Shown: positions 1 to 9,620, counted from the stretch's first letter. The stretch: DNA of 16,463 nt from an uncultured Eubacteriales bacterium (GCA_900550525.1 URSN01000037.1:1-16463), one strand, 5' to 3'. The notes: generated by a model not told the origin, from the letters alone. Numbers and translations: made by a program.

Positions 1-1159
1 CCTCGCTGCCGTCGGGCGCCAGGGTGCCGCGCTGCACGGCGAGGCCGCCCGTGGGGCTGTACGGGTCATCCAGCGGGCGGATGACGGCCGGGTCGAGCAC
101 GCGCGCGTCCGCGATGTTCTCCGCCATGGTCCGGCCCGTGCAGGTCATCACGTCCGTATGGAGCAGGCCGCCGCCGGCGAGCGTGCTGAGCACCGCCGGC
201 ACGCCGCCCGCCTCCTGCCGGTCCTCCATATACGTCGGGCCCGCGGGCGCGAGGTGGCACAGGTTCGGCGTGCGCTCGCTGATGCGGTTGGCCATGTCCA
301 GATCAAACGGCACGCCGCACTCGTTGGCGATGGCCGGCAGGTGCAGCATGCTGTTGGTCGAGCAGCCGAGCGCCATATCCACCGTGAGCGCGTTCTCAAA
401 CGCCGCGGCGGTCAGGATATCGTGCGGGCGGATGCCGGCGCGCACCAGTTCCATCACCTGCATGCCGGCGTGCTTGGCCAGCGCGATGCGCGCGGCGTGC
501 ACCGCCGGGATGGTGCCGTTGCCCGGCAGGCCCATGCCCAGCGCCTCGGTGAGGCAGTTCATGGAGTTGGCCGTGTACATGCCCGAGCATGAGCCGCAGC
601 CGGGGCAGGCCTTTTCCTCAAACTCCCGCAGCGCTTCATCGCCGATGCGGCCGGCGCTGTACGCGCCCACGGCCTCGAACATGCTCGAAAGGCTCGTCTT
701 TTTCCCGCCGACGCGGCCAGCGAGCATCGGCCCGCCGCTGACAAAGATGCACGGCAGGTCCAGCCGCGCCGCGGCCATGAGCAGGCCGGGCACGTTCTTG
801 TCGCAGTTGGGGATGAACACCAGCCCGTCAAACCCGTGCGCGAGCGCCATCGCCTCGGTCGAGTCGGCGATGAGGTCACGCGTGACGAGCGAATACTTCA
901 TGCCCCGGTGCCCCATGGCGATGCCGTCGCACACGGCGATGGCCGGGAACACGATGGGCGTGCCGCCCGCCATCGCCACGCCGAGCTTGACCGCCTCGGC
1001 GAGCCGGTCGAGATGGGCGTGGCCGGGCACGATCTCGTTGAACGAGCTGACCACGCCGATGAGCGGGCGCGCCAGCTCCTCCCGCGTGAGGCCGAGCGCG
1101 TGGTAGAGCGCGCGGTGCGGGGCGTTGTGAAAGCCGTCCACAATGGTGTCGCGGATCAT
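1..1159 (-). CDS. ilvD: Dihydroxy-acid dehydratase, 3' end cut by window edge
   Basis: Dehydrates 2,3-dihydroxy-isovalerate and 2,3-dihydroxy-3-methylvalerate to the 2-keto acids, the third common step of Val/Ile/Leu synthesis; a cytoplasmic Fe-S enzyme. The reading frame is open from ATG 1159 to the left edge, giving 386 residues of a family usually about 550 long, so roughly the last 170 are outside. Visible signatures are CDKNVPG with C119, [10 protein letters not shown] with C185, C188 and C191, [17 protein letters not shown] just after it, and the [10 protein letters not shown] block. At the site where the [2Fe-2S] class has a PCN cysteine this protein has PGH, as in the E. coli-type enzyme, so a [4Fe-4S] cluster is likely (inference). 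AAAGGAG stands before the ATG. It follows ilvC by 45 bases and is the last operon gene visible. Confidence 0.96.
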   Translation of the reverse strand, partial: MIRDTIVDGFHNAPHRALYHALGLTREELARPLIGVVSSFNEIVPGHAHLDRLAEAVKLGVAMAGGTPIVFPAIAVCDGIAMGHRGMKYSLVTRDLIADSTEAMALAHGFDGLVFIPNCDKNVPGLLMAAARLDLPCIFVSGGPMLAGRVGGKKTSLSSMFEAVGAYSAGRIGDEALREFEEKACPGCGSCSGMYTANSMNCLTEALGMGLPGNGTIPAVHAARIALAKHAGMQVMELVRAGIRPHDILTAAAFENALTVDMALGCSTNSMLHLPAIANECGVPFDLDMANRISERTPNLCHLAPAGPTYMEDRQEAGGVPAVLSTLAGGGLLHTDVMTCTGRTMAENIADARVLDPAVIRPLDDPYSPTGGLAVQRGTLAPDGSE

Positions 1160-1204
1160 GGCTGCTCCTTTCCCGCCGGTTGGCCGCGTGCGCGGCGCGG
1201 CGCG

Positions 1205-2805
<1,601 letters not shown>

Positions 2806-2809
2806 GCGC

Positions 2810-4483
2810 TCAATCCTCCAGCTCCACGATCATGTCCTCCACCGCGCCGCCGGGCGGCAGCATGGGCAGGACGAACTCATCCTGGTCGATGCGGCAGTCG
2901 ATGAGGTACGGCCCGTCGCACAGGAAGGCGCGCCTGAGCGCCGCCTCAAACTCCGCCGGCGTCTGCGCGCGGCAGCCCTCCGCGCCGAACGCCTCCGCCA
3001 GCTTCACAAAATCGGTCCTGCGCGCGAGCGTCGTGGCCGAATAGTGGCGGTTATAGAACAGCGTCTGCCACTGGCGCACCATGCCGAGCACGCCGTTGTT
3101 CATCAGCACGATGGCGACCGGCGCGCGGCAGGAGACGGCCGTGGCCAGCTCGTTGAGGTTCATGCCGAAGCTCCCGTCGCCCGTGACGAGCACCACGCGC
3201 TCGAGCGAGCCCACCTGCGCGCCGATGGCCGCGCCAAGACCGAAGCCCATCGTGCCGAGGCCGCCGCTGGAGATGAACCGGCGCGGCCGGTGGAAGGCGC
3301 AGTACTGCGCGGCCCACATCTGATGCTGTCCCACGTCCGTGGCCACGATCGTCCCGTCGTCCTTGACGCGGTTGATGATCTCCATCACGTCGCGCGGGCG
3401 CAGCCGCTGCGCGTCCGGCGCGGGCAGGTGCGCGGCCTCCTCCCGCCTGAGCGCGGCGATGCGCGCGGCCCATTCCGGCCGCTCCCGCCGCGGCAGGCGC
3501 TTGAGGATGCGCTCGAGCGCGCCGCGCATGTCGCCGATGACCCCCACGTGCGCCGGGATGTTCTTGCCGATCTCGGCAAAGTCCGTATCCAGCTGCACGA
3601 TGGCCGCGCCCCTGGCAAAGCGCGCCTTGTCGCCCGTGGCGCGGTCGGAAAAGCGCACGCCCACGGCCAGCACCAGGTCCGCCTCGTCCAGCGCGAGGGA
3701 GGAGGCGTAGTGCCCGTGCATGCCCTGCATGCCGAGGTAGCGCGGGTGGTCCGTATCGACGGCGGACAGGCCCATGAGCGTGCAGCCGATGGGCGCGTCC
3801 AGCCGTTCGGCCGCCTCCAGGACCAGATCGGTCAGGCCGGCCGTGATCACGCCGCCGCCCACGTACACATACGGCCGCTCGCACTTTTGCAGCAGCTCCA
3901 CCGCCTCGTCCACCGCCGCCTGCGGCGCCTGCTGCTGCCTGAACGGCTCCGCCACGGGCCTGTTCTCAAACTCGCACGCGGCGACCTGCACGTCCTTGGG
4001 GATGTCGATGAGTACCGGGCCCGGCCGGCCGGAGCGCGCGATGCGGAACGCCTCGCGGATCACGTCGGCAAGCCTGGTCACGTCGTTGACGAAATAGTTG
4101 TGCTTGGTGATGTGCAGCGTGATGCCGGTGATGTCCACCTCCTGGAACGCGTCGCGCCCGATCTGCTCGAGCGGCACGTTCCCCGTGATGGCGACCAGCG
4201 GCACCGAGTCGAGCATGGCCGTGGCGATGCCCGTGACCAGGTTCGTCGCGCCCGGGCCGGACGTGGCGATGACCACGCCCACCTTGCCCGTGGCGCGGGC
4301 GTAGCCGTCGGCCGCGTGCGCGGCGCCCTGCTCATGCGCGGCGAGCACATGGCGGATGCGGTCGCGGTATTCATAGAACGCGTCGTAAATGCTCAGCACC
4401 TGGCCGCCGGGGTAGCCGAACACGTCGGTCACGCCCTGCTCGATCAGGGTCTCCAGGACGATCTGAGCGCCTGTTTTCTGCAT
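2810..4483 (-). CDS. ilvB: Acetolactate synthase large (catalytic) subunit
   Basis: Thiamine-diphosphate enzyme that condenses two pyruvates, or pyruvate with 2-ketobutyrate, in the first common step of Val/Leu/Ile synthesis. At 557 residues it has full family length. The N-terminal PYR domain carries the catalytic glutamate E51 in AAHEQGAAH and the TSGPGATN motif at 74-81. The central domain has SDRATGDKARF. The C-terminal PP domain has the ThDP/Mg motif from GDGSFGMNLNE (435-445) to MNN (461-463), and QWQ at 471-473. Pro104, equivalent to the herbicide-site proline of plant enzymes, is unchanged. Its GGAG site overlaps the leuA stop region; the gap to leuA is 13 bases. It is paired with ilvN in the same operon. 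Confidence 0.97.
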   Translation of the reverse strand: MQKTGAQIVLETLIEQGVTDVFGYPGGQVLSIYDAFYEYRDRIRHVLAAHEQGAAHAADGYARATGKVGVVIATSGPGATNLVTGIATAMLDSVPLVAITGNVPLEQIGRDAFQEVDITGITLHITKHNYFVNDVTRLADVIREAFRIARSGRPGPVLIDIPKDVQVAACEFENRPVAEPFRQQQAPQAAVDEAVELLQKCERPYVYVGGGVITAGLTDLVLEAAERLDAPIGCTLMGLSAVDTDHPRYLGMQGMHGHYASSLALDEADLVLAVGVRFSDRATGDKARFARGAAIVQLDTDFAEIGKNIPAHVGVIGDMRGALERILKRLPRRERPEWAARIAALRREEAAHLPAPDAQRLRPRDVMEIINRVKDDGTIVATDVGQHQMWAAQYCAFHRPRRFISSGGLGTMGFGLGAAIGAQVGSLERVVLVTGDGSFGMNLNELATAVSCRAPVAIVLMNNGVLGMVRQWQTLFYNRHYSATTLARRTDFVKLAEAFGAEGCRAQTPAEFEAALRRAFLCDGPYLIDCRIDQDEFVLPMLPPGGAVEDMIVELED

Positions 4484-4496
4484 GGGTTCGCTCCTT

Positions 4497-6188
4497 TCAG
4501 GACTGGGCTGCGCCGGCGGACGGCTGCTCGCCGCGCGCGGCGAGCATGCGGTTGACCGCGCTCACCAGCGCGTACACGGAGGAGAGGATGATATCGCTGT
4601 CCACGCCCGCGCCCCAGTAGGTCTTGCCATCCGGCGTTTCGATGCCCTCGTACGAGGCCGCCTGCGATTTGGCGCCGGTCTCGAGCGCGTGCGCGGTATA
4701 GGTGGAGAGGACGTAATCGCCCACGAGCTGGTGCAGCGCGTTGCTCACCGCGTCGAGGCGGCCGTTGCCCTGCGCCGTGACCTGCCGCTGCCGGCCGCCA
4801 AACTCCGCCGTGACGTGCGCGGTGATGCCGCCGGTCTGCTGGTAGTGCACCTCGACAAGGCGCAGCGGCGCCTCCACGTTCACATAGCGGCTGCGGAACA
4901 GGTCGTACACCTCCTGCGGCGGCAGCTCGCGGTGCTCGTGGTCGGACACGCCCTTGACATAGTAGCCGAACGCCTCGCGCATCTTCGCCGGCAGGTCGTG
5001 CGAGAACTGCGTTTTGAGCAGGTAGCCGATGCCGCCCTTGCCGGACTGGGAGTTGATGCGGATCACGTCCGTCTCGTATACGCGGCCCACGTCGGTCGGG
5101 TCGATGGGCAGGTACGGCACCGTCCACTGCCCGCCGTGCGCCTGCCGCCACTGCATGCCCTTGGCGATGGCGTCCTGATGCGAGCCGGAGAACGCTGCGA
5201 ACACGAGCGCGCCGCTGTAGGGCTGCCGCTCGTAGACGTGCATGCCGGTGGCCTCCTCATACGCGCGGCACACGCGCGGCAGGTCGCTAAAGTCGAGCTT
5301 TGGGTCCACGCCCTGCGCGTAGAGATTGAGCGCGAGCGTCACGATGTCCACGTTGCCGGTGCGCTCGCCGTTGCCAAACAGCGTCCCCTCGATGCGGTCC
5401 GCGCCGGCCAGCAGGCCCATCTCCGCGTCGGCCACGGCGCAACCGCGGTCGTTGTGCGGGTGCAGCGAGACGATCAGGTGCTCCCGGCCGTTCAGGTTCT
5501 CGCACAGGTAGGCCACCTGCGCCGCGTACACGTGCGGCATGGACAGCGACACCGTGACCGGCAGGTTGATGATGACCGGGTCCTCCGCCGTGGGCTTCCA
5601 CACGTCCGTCACCGCGATGCAGATCTCCACGGCAAACTCCGGCTCCGTGCCGGTGAAGCTCTCCGGCGAATACTCAAAGCGGAAGCGGCCGCGCGTGCGC
5701 GCGCGGTAGTCGGCGCACATCCTGGCCCCGTCGCGCGCCAGCTGCACGATCTCCGGCCTGCTCTTGTGGAACACCTGCTCGCGCTGCGCGAGGGAGGTGG
5801 AGTTGTACAGGTGGACGATGGCGCCCGGCGCGCCCTCGAGCGCCTCGAACGTCTTTTTGATGATGTGCTCGCGCGCCTGCGTGAGCACCTGCACCGTCAC
5901 GTCGTCCGGGATGAGGCCGCGCTCGATGAGCGCGCGGCAGAACGCATACTCCGTCTCCGAAGCGGCCGGGAAGCCGATCTCGATCTCCTTGAAGCCGATC
6001 TCCACCAGCAGGCGGAAAAACGCCAGCTTCTCCTCCAGGCTCATCGGCGTGATGAGCGCCTGGTTCCCGTCGCGCAGGTCCACGCTGCACCAGATGGGCG
6101 CATGGTCGAGCGCGGTCCTTTTCATCCAGTCCATCGAGGCGGGATGCGCTTCAAAAAACTGCTTTCCGTACTTTTCGTAGCCTTGCAT
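4497..6188 (-). CDS. leuA: 2-Isopropylmalate synthase, type 2 (long form)
   Basis: Condenses acetyl-CoA with 2-ketoisovalerate, committing carbon to leucine. At 563 residues it is of the longer type typified by the mycobacterial enzyme. DLRDGNQ at 37-43 is the catalytic entry motif; metal-binding H243 and H245 lie in SLHPHNDRG, with GNGERTGN at 272-279. The C-terminal 130 residues match the LeuA dimer/regulatory domain that senses leucine, so feedback inhibition is expected (family knowledge). I place the start at ATG 6188 because AAAGGA lies five bases upstream. A 17-residue longer frame from 6239 would begin inside the T-box terminator and has no ribosome site. It is the first gene of the operon and the direct target of the leader. 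Confidence 0.95.
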   Translation of the reverse strand: MQGYEKYGKQFFEAHPASMDWMKRTALDHAPIWCSVDLRDGNQALITPMSLEEKLAFFRLLVEIGFKEIEIGFPAASETEYAFCRALIERGLIPDDVTVQVLTQAREHIIKKTFEALEGAPGAIVHLYNSTSLAQREQVFHKSRPEIVQLARDGARMCADYRARTRGRFRFEYSPESFTGTEPEFAVEICIAVTDVWKPTAEDPVIINLPVTVSLSMPHVYAAQVAYLCENLNGREHLIVSLHPHNDRGCAVADAEMGLLAGADRIEGTLFGNGERTGNVDIVTLALNLYAQGVDPKLDFSDLPRVCRAYEEATGMHVYERQPYSGALVFAAFSGSHQDAIAKGMQWRQAHGGQWTVPYLPIDPTDVGRVYETDVIRINSQSGKGGIGYLLKTQFSHDLPAKMREAFGYYVKGVSDHEHRELPPQEVYDLFRSRYVNVEAPLRLVEVHYQQTGGITAHVTAEFGGRQRQVTAQGNGRLDAVSNALHQLVGDYVLSTYTAHALETGAKSQAASYEGIETPDGKTYWGAGVDSDIILSSVYALVSAVNRMLAARGEQPSAGAAQS

Positions 6189-6193
6189 GACGA

Positions 6194-6199
6194 TCCTTT
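6194..6199 (-). promoter_or_regulatory. Ribosome binding site that sets the leuA start
   Basis: AAAGGA on the minus strand, five bases before ATG 6188 and downstream of the leader terminator, so it is reached only on read-through. It favours ATG 6188 over the longer in-frame ATG at 6239. Confidence 0.75.
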
Positions 6200-6214
6200 C
6201 CGCTGCCCCGGGAT

Positions 6215-6269
6215 AAAAAAACACGCCCCTTTTTCCCAAAACGCAGCCCTGCTTGGAATAAAAGAGACG
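6215..6269 (-). terminator. Regulated intrinsic terminator of the T-box leader
   Basis: On the minus strand CGTCTCTTTT (6260-6269) pairs, with G-U wobbles, with AAAAAGGGGCG (6224-6234), closing a loop of about 20 bases. TG and seven T follow at 6215-6221. The 5' arm is the same CGTCTCT segment that completes the antiterminator with AGAG of the T-box core, so the two structures are mutually exclusive, as expected for this class. Confidence 0.88.
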
Positions 6270-6511
6270 AAGATTTGCGTGCTTCTCCGCGGTACCACTC
6301 TTTTTGGCGCTCTCGCGCCCGCTCTGCCCATGTCCTGCAACACGGCGCCCTGTAACGGGAGGACCCGTCCGCGCTTACTGACGGGCGCGCCCGCGTTCGG
6401 CCGGAAGCTCCGGGAGGAGTTATGCCCCGATGCCCCTGCCGCCTTGCACCAGCCGGCGGCTCTCTGAAAGGGACGCGAGGGGGTTGGTTCCCTTCATCGC
6501 TATTTGTCGGT

Positions 6512-6541
6512 ATTATATCCCGTTTCCCCCCGCCGCGTCAA
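6512..6541 (-). promoter_or_regulatory. Promoter of the leu-ilv operon
   Basis: TTGACG at 6536-6541 and TATAAT at 6512-6517 are separated by 18 bases, a near-consensus sigma-A promoter. The start of transcription should be about 6505, just before the T-box Stem I. A-rich patches (AAAAC twice) upstream of -35 could act as an UP element. Confidence 0.9.
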
Positions 6542-6613
6542 GATATGTTTTGCGCCGTTTTGCGGGAAATCGCGCCCCGCGCGGCCGGGCGCGGGCGGCA
6601 GGCGCGGCGCGGC

Positions 6614-6639
6614 GGGCGGAGGGAAGGGAGTCGGGCGGG
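6614..6639 (+). other. Potential G-quadruplex
   Basis: Five GGG runs on the plus strand (6614, 6621, 6626, 6633, 6637) with loops of 4, 2, 4 and 1 bases satisfy the usual G3+N1-7 rule. Folding in vivo is not shown, and G-runs are expected in such GC-rich spacer DNA. Confidence 0.4.
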
Positions 6640-6685
6640 CGCGGCGCGTCGGGAGCGGCGGGCACCGTGGGAGGGGTCGCCGCTC

Positions 6686-6859
6686 GGGCGGGGCGATGCG
6701 GCAGGATGGGCGGGGCGATGCGGCGGGCGATGGCGGGAACGGGGTCGATCTACGCCCGAACGGCAGCCCGCTTTTCAGGCGCGCGAAGGAAGTGATGGCG
6801 GCAGGGGTGCGCGGGGGCGCAGGGCGGGCGGGGCGCTGCGGCGGGCGAGGGCGGGAACG
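6686..6859 (+). repeat. Imperfect GC-rich direct repeats
   Basis: GGGCGGGGCGATGCGGC occurs exactly at 6686-6702 and 6708-6724 (period 22). A 41-base segment at 6701-6741 recurs at 6819-6859 with four mismatches (37/41), 118 bases apart. The copies are non-coding as far as can be seen. Confidence 0.7.
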
Positions 6860-6873
6860 CGCACGGGCGCGCA

Positions 6874-6902
6874 TTGCCAAAGCGCGGCGAATGATGTATA
6901 CT
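6874..6902 (+). promoter_or_regulatory. Promoter of the membrane protein-radA unit
   Basis: TTGCCA at 6874-6879, a 17-base spacer, and TATACT at 6897-6902. The expected transcription start (about seven bases after -10) coincides with the A of ATG 6909. It is the only AT-rich stretch in this part of the spacer. Confidence 0.65.
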
Positions 6903-6908
6903 TTTCCC

Positions 6909-8045
6909 ATGATACGCCGCAAATTCCGTCAAAAGCCATACCGCCGCAGCCTTGCCGCCTCGACCGCCGCGCCGTGGCTGCGCCTTGGCGCGCTGCTGCT
7001 CGCGCTCGCCGCGCTCGGGCTGCTGCTGGCGCTGGTGATCGTGCCGTGGTTCTCGCGCTGGGCCGAAAGCGGCCTGCCGTACCCGTGGAGCGAGTCGACC
7101 CCCGCGCCGTCCGCCCCGCCGGCAGCCCCGACGGCCCCGCCCGCTGCGGACGGGCCGGTGCGCTCCTTTGTGCCGGGCGCGGAAGCGGATTTTCGCCGCG
7201 TGGCGGACGCTTCCGTCTTTGACGGCACGCTGCTCTTTGCCGCCGGGGACGACGCGGCGGCCGCCCGGCTGTACCGCCTCGACCTGGCCTGCGGCGCGCT
7301 GAGCGCCATCGACGCCGCGCCGCAAAACGACGCGTTCCGCTTCCCGGTGGAAAACGACCGCTATCTGGCCGTGTTCGACGCGCGCGCGGAGGGCGGCGGC
7401 GACATCCGCGTGCTCGACCGGCAGCATGACGCCTGGCGGACCGTCCGCACGGTGGAGGCCGGCGCGCCGCGCCTGCGGCTGGACGGCTCCCGCCTCGCCT
7501 GGCTCGAGGAGGAGGACGGCGGGGCGTGCGCGCTGTACCTGTGCGACCTGTCCGCGCCGGAGGACGAGCCCGCCGCCATCGTCCGCGCGGAGGAGGCGGG
7601 CGGCCTGTCCGCGCCATACCTGACGGAGAACCGGCTCATCTATGCCGACGGCGCGGCGGACGACGCGGTGATCCACAGCGTCTTCCCCGCGGGGGGCGAA
7701 CCGTCCTCCTTCCCGGTGGGCGGCCCCGCCTTTGAGCCGCAGGCGGCCGGGACGAGCTGGGCCTGGATGAGCGCGCCGGAGGGCGGCGAGCTGTATCTGT
7801 CCGCCGGCAGCGCCGCGCCGCGGTGCATCGCGCACGGCGTCGCCGCCTATTGCCTGACCGGTGATGCGGCGGTATACGGCGTCGCGGCCATGGTGTTCTG
7901 CTGCCGCATTGCCGACGGGAGCACGCGGCTGCTCTCCGACACCGGCACGCGCGCGCAGCTGCTGTGCGCCGGGGTCGGGTACGCCGTCTGGCGCGTGCCG
8001 GGCGGCGCGGCGCGCGATATGATCCAATACCTGCGCCTCGGCTGA
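6909..8045 (+). CDS. Single-pass membrane protein with propeller-like extracytoplasmic domain
   Basis: No named family is recognised. With ATG 6909 the product is 378 residues: a basic cytoplasmic tail (IRRKFRQKPYRR), one hydrophobic segment at about 26-48, a Pro/Ala/Ser-rich linker at 60-83, and then an outer domain of repeated short strands. That domain has motifs such as LYRLDL, IRVLDRQ, LYLCDLSAP, LIYADG and LYLSAG spaced about 45-50 residues apart, which suggests a TolB/WD-like beta-propeller (inference). The topology should be N-in, C-out. No ribosome site precedes 6909; the start is chosen because the promoter -10 ends six bases before it and the membrane segment is kept whole. It ends 27 bases before radA and is probably cotranscribed. 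A role as a surface sensor or scaffold is only a guess. Confidence 0.8.
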   Translation: MIRRKFRQKPYRRSLAASTAAPWLRLGALLLALAALGLLLALVIVPWFSRWAESGLPYPWSESTPAPSAPPAAPTAPPAADGPVRSFVPGAEADFRRVADASVFDGTLLFAAGDDAAAARLYRLDLACGALSAIDAAPQNDAFRFPVENDRYLAVFDARAEGGGDIRVLDRQHDAWRTVRTVEAGAPRLRLDGSRLAWLEEEDGGACALYLCDLSAPEDEPAAIVRAEEAGGLSAPYLTENRLIYADGAADDAVIHSVFPAGGEPSSFPVGGPAFEPQAAGTSWAWMSAPEGGELYLSAGSAAPRCIAHGVAAYCLTGDAAVYGVAAMVFCCRIADGSTRLLSDTGTRAQLLCAGVGYAVWRVPGGAARDMIQYLRLG

Positions 8046-8072
8046 GGCGGCGGGAAGCGAAGGGGAATGGCC

Positions 8073-9413
8073 ATGGCAAAGGACCGGGAAAAGACCGTCT
8101 TTCTCTGCGGGGAATGCGGCTACGAATCGCCCCGCTGGATGGGGCGCTGCCCCGCGTGCGGCAGCTGGAACACGCTCGTGGAGGAGCAGGCCGTGCCCGT
8201 GCGCGACGCGGGCGCGCCCGGCGCGGTGCAGCGGCTCTCGGAGGTGTCCACGCTGCAGGCGCCGCGCGTGTCCACCGGCATGTCCGAGCTGGACCGCGTG
8301 ACCGGCGGCGGGCTGCTGCCGGGCATGGTCGCGCTGCTTGGCGGCGACCCGGGCATCGGCAAGTCCACGCTGCTGATGCAGACGGCCGACAGCCTTGCCG
8401 GGCAGGGCGCGGTGCTGTACGTCTCCGGCGAGGAGAGCGCGGCGCAGCTCAAGCTGCGCGCGGAGCGCCTGGGCGTCAAAAACGATCTGCTGCTGCTGTG
8501 CGATACGTCGCTGGAGAACGCGCTCGAGCAGGCGCGCGCCCGGCAGAGCGCCTACCTGATCGTCGATTCCATCCAGACCATGTCCACCGCCGGGGCGGAC
8601 AGCGTGCCCGGCAGCGTCACGCAGGTGCGCGCCTGCACCGCGGCGCTCACGCGCTTTGCCAAGGAGACGGGCGCGGTCGTGCTGATCGTGGGGCACGTGA
8701 CCAAGGACGGCGCGATCGCCGGGCCGCGCGTGCTCGAGCATATCGTGGACACGGTGCTGTATTTTGAGGGCGACCGCCACGCCGGGCTGCGCCTGCTGCG
8801 CGCGGTGAAAAACCGCTTCGGCTCCACGGACGAGATCGGCGTGTTCGAGATGGGCGAGAACGGCATGCGGCAGGTGGTCGATCCGTCGCGCCTGTTCCTC
8901 TCGGGCGAGAACGCCTGCGGCTGCGCGGTGACGTGCGCGGTGGAGGGCTCGCGCCCGATGCTGGCGGAGGTGCAGGCGCTGCTGGTCGATTCCGCGCTGG
9001 GCAGCCCGCGGCGCACGGCCGCCGGCATCGACGGCGGGCGGCTGAGCCTCCTGCTGGCCGTGCTGGAGAAGAAGGCGCAGCTGCGCCTTTCCAACAAGGA
9101 CGTCTATGTCAACGTGGTGGGCAACCTGCGCCTGATGGAGCGCGGGGCGGACCTGGCGGTGGCGCTGTGCATCGCCTCCGCCCTGGACGAGCGGCCGCTG
9201 CCGCCGCACACCGCCGCCATCGGCGAGCTGGGGCTCACGGGCGAGCTGCGCGGCGCGGCGCAGATGGAGCTGCGCCTGCGCGAATGTCTGCGCCTGGGCT
9301 ATACGCGCGTGCTGCTGCCAAAGCGCGCCCGCGTGCCCAAGCTCGAGGGACTGACGCTCGTACCGGTCGCCTCCGTGGCCGAAGCGGTCGAGACCATCCG
9401 CCTCTGTCCCTGA
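8073..9413 (+). CDS. radA: DNA repair protein RadA (Sms)
   Basis: RecA-like ATPase that promotes branch migration and processing of recombination intermediates; cytoplasmic. Its 446 residues match the family length. The N-terminal zinc finger has C12, C15, C26 and C29. Walker A is GGDPGIGKST at 90-99, the Walker B-like segment is YLIVDSIQT at 161-169, and the RadA-specific KNRFG is at 246-250. The C-terminal third is the Lon-protease-like domain with no evident protease role. Two in-frame ATGs exist, at 8067 and 8073. The AAGGGG site ends at 8065, so 8073 (seven bases away) is preferred; 8067 would be too close. The gene follows the membrane-protein gene by 27 bases, probably in one transcript. 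Confidence 0.96.
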   Translation: MAKDREKTVFLCGECGYESPRWMGRCPACGSWNTLVEEQAVPVRDAGAPGAVQRLSEVSTLQAPRVSTGMSELDRVTGGGLLPGMVALLGGDPGIGKSTLLMQTADSLAGQGAVLYVSGEESAAQLKLRAERLGVKNDLLLLCDTSLENALEQARARQSAYLIVDSIQTMSTAGADSVPGSVTQVRACTAALTRFAKETGAVVLIVGHVTKDGAIAGPRVLEHIVDTVLYFEGDRHAGLRLLRAVKNRFGSTDEIGVFEMGENGMRQVVDPSRLFLSGENACGCAVTCAVEGSRPMLAEVQALLVDSALGSPRRTAAGIDGGRLSLLLAVLEKKAQLRLSNKDVYVNVVGNLRLMERGADLAVALCIASALDERPLPPHTAAIGELGLTGELRGAAQMELRLRECLRLGYTRVLLPKRARVPKLEGLTLVPVASVAEAVETIRLCP

Positions 9414-9416
9414 GCC

Positions 9417-9437
9417 GCGGCCCCAGCAGGGGGCCGC
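9417..9437 (+). terminator. GC hairpin directly after radA
   Basis: GCGGCCCC and GGGGCCGC form a perfect 8-bp stem with a 5-base loop, starting four bases after the radA stop. There is no U-run after it (TCCCTGC), so it is a terminator candidate without the usual tail, or an mRNA 3'-end stabiliser. Confidence 0.45.
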
Positions 9438-9478
9438 TCCCTGCGCCGCTTCCCGCTCTTTAATGCGGCGGCGCGGCG

Positions 9479-9495
9479 GCGTCCGAAGCGGACGC
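9479..9495. other. Short perfect hairpin
   Basis: GCGTCCG-AAG-CGGACGC: a 7-bp stem with a 3-base loop, four bases before the larger hairpin. Function unknown. Confidence 0.4.
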
Positions 9496-9498
9496 GCA

Positions 9499-9537
9499 GC
9501 AAACCGCGCGCCGGGCCCTGCCCCGGCGCGTGTTTGC
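9499..9537. terminator. Long bipartite hairpin, probable bidirectional terminator
   Basis: An outer stem GCAAAC/GTTTGC (6 bp) and an inner stem CGCGCCGGG/CCCGGCGCG (9 bp) are joined by a small asymmetric internal loop, with a 6-base apical loop. The AAAC / GTTT flanks give a short U-tract on either strand. It is the best candidate end for the radA transcript. Confidence 0.55.
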
Positions 9538-9620
9538 GCCCCCTCCCCATCCTTCCCCGCGCGCCGCCGCGCCCATGCCTCCGGCCCTCCCCCGTCCTCC
9601 CGTCCCGTCCTTCCTCTCCG
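9538..9620. other. Pyrimidine-rich tract with minus-strand quadruplex motif
   Basis: The plus strand is almost all C and T apart from a short GC block. On the minus strand, 9585-9606 reads GGG-AC-GGG-AGGAC-GGGGG-A-GGG, which meets the canonical quadruplex rule. No gene is seen on either strand. Confidence 0.45.

Larger units (their letters stand above)
6190..6505 (-). promoter_or_regulatory. T-box riboswitch leader of the leu-ilv operon, probably sensing tRNA-Leu
   Basis: Read on the minus strand, the elements occur in canonical order. GCGATGAAGG with the GA-motif is at the base of Stem I; AGAGAG is at 6460-6465 and GGTGCAAG at 6443-6450 (the distal Stem I motifs). The specifier segment ATAACTCC lies near 6416-6422, with CTC (Leu) at 6417-6419. 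Stem III is GTAAGC...GACGGG/CCCGTTAC, and the T-box core AGAGTGGTACCGCGG is at 6287-6301. The core UGGU predicts a tRNA discriminator A, which fits tRNA-Leu. The neighbour base after CTC is C rather than the usual A, so the codon call is probable, not certain. Uncharged tRNA should stabilise the antiterminator and allow transcription of leuA-ilvBNCD. Confidence 0.95.
6542..6873. other. Divergent intergenic region, G-rich, no gene seen
   Basis: Between the leu-ilv promoter and the next promoter the plus strand is strongly G-rich. Frames crossing it give only Arg/Gly/Pro/Ala-rich sequence with no ribosome site followed by a plausible protein. It holds a quadruplex motif, a 17-base direct repeat and a 41-base imperfect duplication, listed separately. 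One weak alternative is an ATG at 6795 with GAAGGA upstream, which would extend the following gene by 38 Arg/Gly-rich residues; I do not favour it. Confidence 0.6.

Noticed and set aside
6186..6239. Upstream start for leuA at 6239
   Set aside because: It would start inside the terminator hairpin of the T-box leader and has no ribosome site; ATG 6188 has AAAGGA.
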